A stretch of DNA of 64,000 nt from Prevotella herbatica. GTDB taxonomy: Bacteria; Bacteroidota; Bacteroidia; Bacteroidales; Bacteroidaceae. The position numbers and the translations under genes were made by a program. This document shows, piece by piece, positions 55,727 to 64,000 of the stretch (position 1 is its first letter; each line of letters begins with the position of its first letter). The stretch lies in the NCBI RefSeq assembly GCF_017347605.1, contig NZ_AP024484.1, positions 2,056,001 to 2,120,000 of the forward strand, in the 5' to 3' direction. The notes under the pieces are model-generated. The model was not told the DNA's origin. It did not search any database and saw only the letters and a list, made by a program, of their open reading frames with translations.

Positions 55727-57634
55727 ATGAATATAAAATCCTTATATATGACAGCATTGTCAGCTTTGCTATTTCAGTTTGCTCAAGCACAGGATGTCTT
55801 TAATGAGATGTCTTACAGTCCTGAGCAGACTGTTTTTAGTCTGAACTCACCTAGTAAGGGTGTTGTTCGCATATACGACAATGGTATTTCAGGCAAGTTG
55901 CTCAAGACCATAAGGATGAAGAGCGATGGCGCTGATAAGTGGAAAGTAATTATAAAAGGCAATCTCAAGGGAAAGTTCTATACGTTTGATATAGGCAAAG
56001 GGGAGACTCCTGGCGTTTTTGCAAAGGCTGTTGGGGTTAATGGCAGACGTGGAGCAATCCTTAACATGCTTGATACTAATCCTGATAACTGGGATGCCGA
56101 TGTGCGACCGTTGATAAAATCACCTGCCGACTTGGTTATTTATGAAATGCATTGGCGTGATTATTCTGTTGATGCGTCTTCTGGGATAATCAATAAGGGT
56201 AAGTTTCTTTCTTTAACCGAACCGAAGGCGATAGAACATCTTAAGCAATTGGGTATTAATGCCGTTCATATTTTGCCTTCTTTCGATTATGCATCTGTTG
56301 ACGAGACACACCTTGACAGTGCACAATATAACTGGGGGTATGATCCTGTAAACTATAATGTGCCCGATGGTGGATATTCCACAGATCCTTATTCTCCGGT
56401 AAAGCGTATCTATGAGTTTAAACGCATGGTGCAGGCTTTGCATAATGCTGGGATAAGAGTTATCCTTGATGTTGTGTATAATCACACATTCGATCTCAAA
56501 AACAGCAACTTTGAAAAGACGTATCCAGGATATTACTATCGCTATAATGCTGATGGAACACCGTCTAACGGTTCTGGATGTGGAAATGAGACGGCTTCAG
56601 AAAAGCCTCTCATGCGTAGTTTCATGCTTGAGAGTGTAAAATATTGGATTAATGAATATCATATTGATGGTTTCCGTTTCGATCTCATGGGGGTACATGA
56701 CATTGAGACGATGAATGAGATACGCGCAGAGGTAAATAGCATTGATCCTACAATATTTATATATGGAGAAGGTTGGAGTGCCGGTAATTGTGCATATCCT
56801 GTAGAGAAACTAGCAGTAAAGGCAAACATATTAGAAATGCCTGGAATAGCTGCTTTCAGTGATGATATGCGCGATGCTCTTCGTGGTCCTTTTAACGACG
56901 ATCATAAAGGTGCATTTCTTGCTGGCATTTCAGGAGAGGAAGAAAGCTTGAAATTTGGTATCGTTGGTGGTATCATGCATCCACAGGTTGATATGCAAAA
57001 GGTAAACTATGACAAGAAACCTTGGGCCTTGCAGCCAACACAACAGATTAGCTATGTGAGTTGCCACGATGATATGTGTCTTGTTGACCGTCTAAAGAGT
57101 TCTGTGCCGAATGCTGATGCAGATCAGATTATACGTCTTGACGAGTTAGCTCAGACTGCAGTATTCCTTTCTCAGGGTGTCCCGTTCATGCTCAGTGGTG
57201 AAGAGATGTTGCGCGATAAAAAAGGTGTGCATAATTCTTTTAGTTCGCCAGACACTATAAATAGTCTAGACTGGAACAATATGGATAAGTATCCACAGGT
57301 GTTTGAATATTATAAGAACTTGATACAGCTTAGGAAGAATCATCCTGCTTTTCGTCTCGGAGATGCCGATTTGGTCAGAGAAAAACTTCAGTTCCTTCCT
57401 ATTCAACCATGTATGGTAGGTTTTATATTAAAAGACAATGCCGGTGGTGATAAATGGAAAAATATCATTGTACTGCTCAATGGTAATAACTCGCCATGTG
57501 ACGTTGATGTTCCGCAGGATGAGTATACCGTTGTCGGTTGTGACGGAGTGATTAATGAAAATGGATTAGGACAGCTTGCTGGCGGTAAAGTTACTGTAGA
57601 TGCACAGTCTGCCTTGATAATGTATAATAAATAA
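55727..57634 (+). CDS. pulA: Exported type I pullulanase, GH13
   Basis: 635 residues from ATG 55727, which begins the signal peptide (MNIKSLYMTALSALL, ending AQAQD); an earlier in-frame ATG at 55667 lies inside susB and is unlikely. An N-terminal beta-sandwich (about 22-115) precedes the (beta/alpha)8 barrel. YNWGYDPVNYNVPDGGYS is the type I pullulanase signature. GFRFDLMG holds the nucleophile Asp, IYGEGWSAG the acid/base Glu and SCHDDMCL the third Asp. It splits alpha-1,6 branches. It is 10 bp after susB and 6 bp before the next gene. Confidence 0.93.
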   Translation: MNIKSLYMTALSALLFQFAQAQDVFNEMSYSPEQTVFSLNSPSKGVVRIYDNGISGKLLKTIRMKSDGADKWKVIIKGNLKGKFYTFDIGKGETPGVFAKAVGVNGRRGAILNMLDTNPDNWDADVRPLIKSPADLVIYEMHWRDYSVDASSGIINKGKFLSLTEPKAIEHLKQLGINAVHILPSFDYASVDETHLDSAQYNWGYDPVNYNVPDGGYSTDPYSPVKRIYEFKRMVQALHNAGIRVILDVVYNHTFDLKNSNFEKTYPGYYYRYNADGTPSNGSGCGNETASEKPLMRSFMLESVKYWINEYHIDGFRFDLMGVHDIETMNEIRAEVNSIDPTIFIYGEGWSAGNCAYPVEKLAVKANILEMPGIAAFSDDMRDALRGPFNDDHKGAFLAGISGEEESLKFGIVGGIMHPQVDMQKVNYDKKPWALQPTQQISYVSCHDDMCLVDRLKSSVPNADADQIIRLDELAQTAVFLSQGVPFMLSGEEMLRDKKGVHNSFSSPDTINSLDWNNMDKYPQVFEYYKNLIQLRKNHPAFRLGDADLVREKLQFLPIQPCMVGFILKDNAGGDKWKNIIVLLNGNNSPCDVDVPQDEYTVVGCDGVINENGLGQLAGGKVTVDAQSALIMYNK

Positions 57635-57640
57635 ATACCA

Positions 57641-59557
57641 ATGAAGCAATTTATATTCAGTATCAGTTTATTATTGTCTGCAATGACAATGAATGGTGCA
57701 GTTAAGGTTAGCAAGGTCGAACCAGCAAACTGGTTTGTTGGGATGAAAAATCCTTCCCTTCAGTTAATGGTTTATGGTAAGGACATTAAGAATGCCGATG
57801 TAAAGGTTAACTACAATGGAGTAAAGGTTGACAGCGTGGTGCGTCTTGATTCACCAAACTATCTCTTAGTTTATCTTAATGTTGGCGGGGCAAAGGCTGG
57901 TGAAATGCCTTTGAAGTTTTTTACAGGCAAGTCTTCTGTCACAATTAAGTATCAGTTGAAGAATAGGGCAATGGAAGGTGACAAGCGTTATGGCTTCTCT
58001 AATTCCGATGTACTTTATATGCTCATGCCAGACCGTTTTGCTTCTGGTAAGAATATCAGTAAGCCTTTGAAGGGCATGAATAAATATGTTGTAGATCGAA
58101 CTATGCCTAGTCTTCGTCATGGAGGCGATATAGCTGGAATACGTCAGCATCTTGATTATTTCAATCAACTTGGTGTTACGGCGTTGTGGTTTACTCCTGT
58201 ATTGGAAAATAATTCTCCAGATAATAATGGTTTCAGTACTTATCACGGTTATGCCACAACTGATTATTATCGTGTAGATCCAAGATTTGGAACAAACGAC
58301 GAGTACAAAGCTCTTATTGATGATGCCCATAAGCATGGGCTGAAAGTCGTAATGGATATGATTTTCAATCATTGTGGATTTGAACATCCTTGGGTTGCCG
58401 ATATTCCTTCTGCCGACTGGTTTAATACCCCGGATTGGTTAAAAGAAAAGAAACTTGATGGTCGAAATCCTATGACAGGTTTCGGGGCAAAGGATGGTAA
58501 GTCAAAATATCTTCAGACAAGTTATAAGCTAACTCCTGTATTAGATCCTTATGCAAGCAAAATTGATTTGCATGAGACTGTAGATGGTTGGTTTGTGCCA
58601 AGCATGCCTGATCTTAATCAGCACAATCCGCATGTAATCAAATACCTAATTCAAAATAGTGAATGGTGGATAGAAACTGTTGGTATAGACGGAATCCGCA
58701 TGGATACGTACCCTTATGCTGATAGAAATGCGATGTCGTTATGGATGAAGACAATTGATAACGAATATCCCAACTTTAATACTGTTGGTGAAACTTGGGT
58801 AACTGAACCTGCTTATACTGCTGCGTGGCAGAAAGATTCAAAGTTATCTACTGTCAATAGTTATTTGAAGACGGTAATGGACTTTAGTTTCTATGATAAG
58901 ATTAATCAGGCAAAGAACGAAGAGACTGATGATTGGTGGAAGGGACTTAATCGTATCTATGGTAGTTTCTGTTACGATTATCTTTATCAGAATCCATCAA
59001 ATGTTATGGCTTTTATTGAAAATCACGATACTGATAGATTCCTTGGTAATGGTAAAGACACGCTTGCTCTAAAACAGGCATTATCTATATTGCTCACAGT
59101 TAACCGTATTCCTCAACTCTATTATGGAACAGAAGTGCTGATGAACGGTACTAAGGAAAAAACGGATGGTAATGTGAGAAAGGATTTCCCTGGAGGTTTT
59201 GCTGGTGATTCTCATAATGCCTTTACAGCAGAGGGTAGGAGTATGGATGAAAATGCCATGTTTAATTGGGTAAGCAAACTGCTGCATTGGCGTCAGAATA
59301 ATGAAGTTGTTACCAAAGGAAAGCAGATTCAGTTTGTTCCTTTCAAGGGCGTTTATGTCATAGCACGTCAGTATGGAGGTAAGACAGTTCTTACAATTCT
59401 TAATGGTACAACAAATGATGTTTTAATGCCTGTATCTCGTTATGCTGAGGTTATTGGTAGCAACAGTTCTGCAAAGGATGTCGTGACTGGAAATAGCGTT
59501 GATATATCAAAAGATATAAAATTACAGCCTCGCCAGTCTATGATTATTGAATTTTAG
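57641..59557 (+). CDS. susA: Neopullulanase/cyclomaltodextrinase-like GH13, SusA-like
   Basis: 638 residues. A signal peptide (about 1-19, ending MNGA) is followed by a cyclomaltodextrinase N-terminal beta domain (about 20-115), then the GH13 barrel. DVLYMLMPDRFASG starts it; GYATTDYYRVDPRFG, GIDGIRMDTYPYAD (nucleophile Asp), TVGETWVTEP (Glu) and FIENHDTDRF (Asp) are the catalytic blocks. Length and layout match B. theta SusA, a periplasmic neopullulanase. It closes the malQ-susB-pulA-susA run and ends at a terminator. Confidence 0.93.
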   Translation: MKQFIFSISLLLSAMTMNGAVKVSKVEPANWFVGMKNPSLQLMVYGKDIKNADVKVNYNGVKVDSVVRLDSPNYLLVYLNVGGAKAGEMPLKFFTGKSSVTIKYQLKNRAMEGDKRYGFSNSDVLYMLMPDRFASGKNISKPLKGMNKYVVDRTMPSLRHGGDIAGIRQHLDYFNQLGVTALWFTPVLENNSPDNNGFSTYHGYATTDYYRVDPRFGTNDEYKALIDDAHKHGLKVVMDMIFNHCGFEHPWVADIPSADWFNTPDWLKEKKLDGRNPMTGFGAKDGKSKYLQTSYKLTPVLDPYASKIDLHETVDGWFVPSMPDLNQHNPHVIKYLIQNSEWWIETVGIDGIRMDTYPYADRNAMSLWMKTIDNEYPNFNTVGETWVTEPAYTAAWQKDSKLSTVNSYLKTVMDFSFYDKINQAKNEETDDWWKGLNRIYGSFCYDYLYQNPSNVMAFIENHDTDRFLGNGKDTLALKQALSILLTVNRIPQLYYGTEVLMNGTKEKTDGNVRKDFPGGFAGDSHNAFTAEGRSMDENAMFNWVSKLLHWRQNNEVVTKGKQIQFVPFKGVYVIARQYGGKTVLTILNGTTNDVLMPVSRYAEVIGSNSSAKDVVTGNSVDISKDIKLQPRQSMIIEF

Positions 59558-59579
59558 TTCAGTCTAGTCTATTATAAAG

Positions 59580-59625
59580 AAGCCTTAACTCCTTGATATT
59601 GTTATATTGGAGTTAAGGCTTTTTG
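59580..59625 (+). terminator. Terminator of the malQ-susA operon
   Basis: AAGCCTTAACTCC (59580-59592) pairs perfectly with GGAGTTAAGGCTT (59609-59621), followed by a T-run. Confidence 0.85.
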
Positions 59626-59987
59626 TTAATGTCTTTTTGCTGTGCAGCTTTTTATTGTTGTCAGTCATATTATCACCTTATGCTTTTCATTTTTTAGCTA
59701 CGTAGCTACGTCATCTCCTGAACCGGCTTTATACAAAGGGAAGGAGAACGTTTGTACTAGGAAAGTTAGCTACGTCAGGCTACGTTCAAGCTACGTCAAT
59801 ATCAGGTGTTTTGATATAGAATTGAAGTCTTAGCCCAAAAACATAGGTGAATTTCAATATGACATTCTTTCTGAGATATATATTTAAACGCTTATATATA
59901 TTATGTACGTACGTGCGTACTAGGACTTTTTAAAATATAAGTGTCTAAGTGTCGAATGTCTGACTATCAATATGTTAGCTGTGATTT

Positions 59988-60066
59988 AAGTGTCGGTGAA
60001 GTGTCGGTAAGGTGTCGGCGCATTTCTGATTTTTACCGACACTTCACCGACACCTTGCCGACACTT
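59988..60066. repeat. Triple GTGTCGG hairpin
   Basis: Three 11-bp units containing GTGTCGG (59988-60019) face three units containing CCGACAC (60035-60066), giving a long near-palindrome with a 15-nt loop. A further AAGTGTCG (59948-59955) / CGACACTT (60100-60107) pair flanks it. It lies inside the larger element 59695-60494. Confidence 0.75.
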
Positions 60067-60179
60067 GTTCTTAACATAACTTCCTGATGATCAAGGACTC
60101 GACACTTCGACGCTTTTTTTTAGAAAACTGTATGTAGGAAGAATGAAACCTAGAAGACTGACGGCAGACCATTAATACC

Positions 60180-60331
60180 CATCCATCAAACCGTTTCTAC
60201 GATCAAACGTTTCTATTGTATCGTTATAACGTTTTCATTCCTACGACATAACGTTTGCATTCCATCGATCAAACGTTTCCGTTATATCGTTAAAACGTTT
60301 CCATTCCATCGTTAAAACGTTTTCTTTTTCC
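60180..60331. repeat. 22-bp degenerate tandem repeats with AAACGTTT core
   Basis: About seven units; those starting at 60221, 60243, 60265, 60287 and 60309 are spaced exactly 22 bp. The best units read TCGTTAAAACGTTTCCATTC. Each has an AACGTTT or AAACGTTT near-palindrome. There are no unique spacers, so it is not a CRISPR array. Confidence 0.75.
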
Positions 60332-60667
60332 GGTTCAAAAGTAATCCCGAATAATTCCATCTTTTCCGTTTCATCGTTGAAACGCCATCCCATGCCGTAG
60401 CTCGAACGTAGCCTGCCGTAGCTGTATTTCTGTAAAATATTACGTAACTTGCTAAACAACAGTAAGTTAATCCGTTTACGTAGCTTCGTAGCTAGAAAAA
60501 ACGAATTTTCACAGGTAGGAATCCCCTTTGTTTAGCTATTTGTCTGGCATAACTATAAGCATTAAGAGTTCCTTTTATATATAATAATGTGTATATATTT
60601 TGAAATACATGATTCTGTCAACAAAACGGAAATAATGAAATATAATTGAAACTTTTTCATAAAAAGA

Positions 60668-60699
60668 TTTGGAGGTTCGGATAAAAACCTATACTTTTG
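60668..60699 (+). promoter_or_regulatory. rRNA operon promoter
   Basis: TTTG (60668-60671), a 20-bp spacer and TACTTTTG (60692-60699) fit TTTG-N19/20-TAnnTTTG, about 245 bp before 16S. The leader 60700-60944 holds a boxA-like GTTCTTTGA at 60744-60752 and no gene that I accept. Confidence 0.75.
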
Positions 60700-60743
60700 C
60701 ATTCGCTTTTGAGAACAACGCTTCTCTTACAGCAAAAGAAAGA

Positions 60744-60752
60744 GTTCTTTGA
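60744..60752 (+). promoter_or_regulatory. boxA-like antitermination site in rRNA leader
   Basis: GTTCTTTGA resembles the rRNA boxA consensus; a similar GATCTTTGACA recurs at 62841-62851 in the spacer before 23S, as is usual for rRNA operons. Confidence 0.4.
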
Positions 60753-60944
60753 AAAGATTTACATAGACAGAAAAGTAGTACAAGAAGCGAGTGCTGGGAT
60801 TTATTTCGGTACTCGGGTAAAAAGAAACAAACCGTCACCGGACTTAGGTTCGGTTTCGAAAAAATCAGGTTTTAGACTACAATAATTTAGGAGATTCGTT
60901 CTGAACAGATTACAGACATTCTAGAAATAGAATATATAATATTT

Positions 60945-62476
<1,532 letters not shown>

Positions 62477-62634
62477 TGGAGACGATTTTCCAACAATGGA
62501 TTATATATAAGGATAGAACAAGAGTTTGGTTCTTTTCCTTCTTGTACTCACTGAACTGTTTATAGATATAAGAGAAATAAGGAAGCTGGGCAGCAAAAAG
62601 CCCACGTAGCTTGAATGAACCAGCTGGAAGATAT

Positions 62635-62708
62635 AGTCCTATAGCTCAGTTGGTTAGAGCGCCACACTGATAATGTGGAGGTCGGCAGTTCAAGTCTGCC
62701 TGGGACTA
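62635..62708 (+). tRNA. tRNA-Ile (GAT)
   Basis: 74 nt, cloverleaf complete: acceptor AGTCCTA/TGGGACT, D-arm AGCTCAGTTGGTTAGAGC, anticodon GAT at 62669-62671, T-arm GGCAGTTCAAGTCTGCC. CCA is not encoded. It lies in the 16S-23S spacer. Confidence 0.96.
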
Positions 62709-62724
62709 CTCCTTACAATCCCTC

Positions 62725-62798
62725 GGGGGATTAGCTCAGCTGGCTAGAGCACCTGCTTTGCAAGCAGGGGGTCAACGGTTCGAATCCGTTATTCTCCA
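62725..62798 (+). tRNA. tRNA-Ala (TGC)
   Basis: 74 nt: acceptor GGGGGAT/ATTCTCC with two G-T pairs, D-arm AGCTCAGCTGGCTAGAGC, anticodon TGC at 62759-62761, T-arm ACGGTTCGAATCCGT. CCA is not encoded. It follows tRNA-Ile by 16 bp, the usual Ile-Ala spacer order. Confidence 0.96.
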
Positions 62799-62980
62799 CA
62801 CATGGAACATACTTTTGATTAAGTATATGCATTCCAGATAGATCTTTGACATATTGACACAAGCAAAACTGTAAAGTAATAAAGTTCAAACTTTGAAATC
62901 AAGAAAATCGCAAGATTTAAGGATTTCACTTAACAGCTGAAAGTATGAGCAACCTCATGACATTAATGTCATGTTGGCGA

Positions 62981-64000
<1,020 letters not shown>

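Larger units (their letters stand above)
59695..60494. repeat. Nested inverted-repeat element before the rRNA operon
   Basis: Two inverted pairs are nested. The outer arms 59695-59711 and 60478-60494 match at 16 of 17 positions (left TAGCTACGTAGCTACGT). The inner arms 59768-59799 and 60392-60423 match at 28 of 32 positions and each holds three copies of GCTACG. Between them lie the triple GTGTCGG hairpin and the 22-bp tandem repeats. No gene is supported in 59626-60660. Confidence 0.75.

Noticed and set aside
59642..59833. 63-residue plus-strand frame
   Set aside because: Its end is the GCTACG inverted-repeat arm read as protein; no domain, promoter or coding character.
60180..60331. CRISPR array
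   Set aside because: The 22-bp units are contiguous and degenerate with no unique spacers, and no cas gene is in the window.
60241..60459. 72-residue minus-strand frame with RFNDITETFDRW-like repeats
   Set aside because: Half of it is made by the 22-bp tandem repeats, which also continue past the stop codon as similar broken peptides; I treat it as repeat DNA rather than a gene, though similar short peptides may be annotated elsewhere.
60697..60885. 62-residue frame in the rRNA leader
   Set aside because: It starts inside the -7 element of the rRNA promoter and covers the boxA-like site; a leader RNA, not a gene.

Overview
The window is a chromosomal segment of a Bacteroidetes bacterium, most likely Prevotella or a close Bacteroidales relative. 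The evidence is SusC/SusD-type starch genes, promoters of the TAnnTTTG class, 16S rRNA ending in the Bacteroidetes form of the anti-Shine-Dalgarno region, a type III glutamine synthetase, DapL, and Bacteroidetes-only families (DUF4290, DUF3127). Assignments come from reading the sequence and recalling family motifs. No database search was run.

Layout: 1-7.5 kb is accessory. It starts inside a beta-class (Mod-like) DNA methyltransferase, followed by three translationally coupled unknown genes, then a DUF3127 / small unknown / primase-ATPase module and a DUF5675-like gene. 7.5-15.5 kb is housekeeping: nadD-gmk-yicC on the minus strand, diverging from tsaB-DUF4290-murA-rimM-dxr-rseP. 15.7-24 kb holds gltBD and a PiT phosphate transporter. 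24-31 kb holds a cysteine-rich exported peptide, two glycosyltransferases, an outer-membrane beta-barrel receptor, a decayed transporter fragment and a GH43-like protein. 31-37 kb holds a TorF-like porin, a 58-residue membrane peptide and P-II (minus strand), diverging from dapF-dapL-glnN. 37-40 kb is a RavA/ViaA-type MoxR ATPase and VWA pair. 40-59.6 kb is a complete-looking starch/maltodextrin locus. 59.6-60.9 kb is a repeat-dense non-coding stretch. The window ends in an rRNA operon (16S, tRNA-Ile, tRNA-Ala, start of 23S).

The starch locus works as a unit. SusC/D/E/F-like surface proteins bind and import maltooligosaccharides. GH97, pullulanase and neopullulanase enzymes with export signals cut them in the periplasm. 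An MFS carrier and a GH77 glucanotransferase handle the products in the cytoplasm. A LacI-family regulator sits between the divergent halves. I find GCAAAC-type operators centred exactly 61.5 bp upstream of the -7 element at all three promoters of the locus (susC, the regulator, malQ), which suggests activation from a fixed position.

The observations that look most novel are: (i) this operator geometry; (ii) a short N-x-F-N-G-x-V motif at the C-terminus of one accessory protein, the N-terminus of the next, and the N-terminus of a third (there with a VQLGG sequence), reminiscent of amyloid signalling motifs; (iii) a methyltransferase followed by an unrecognised gene where a restriction subunit would be expected; (iv) an approximately 800-bp nested inverted-repeat structure with 22-bp tandem repeats in front of the rRNA operon.
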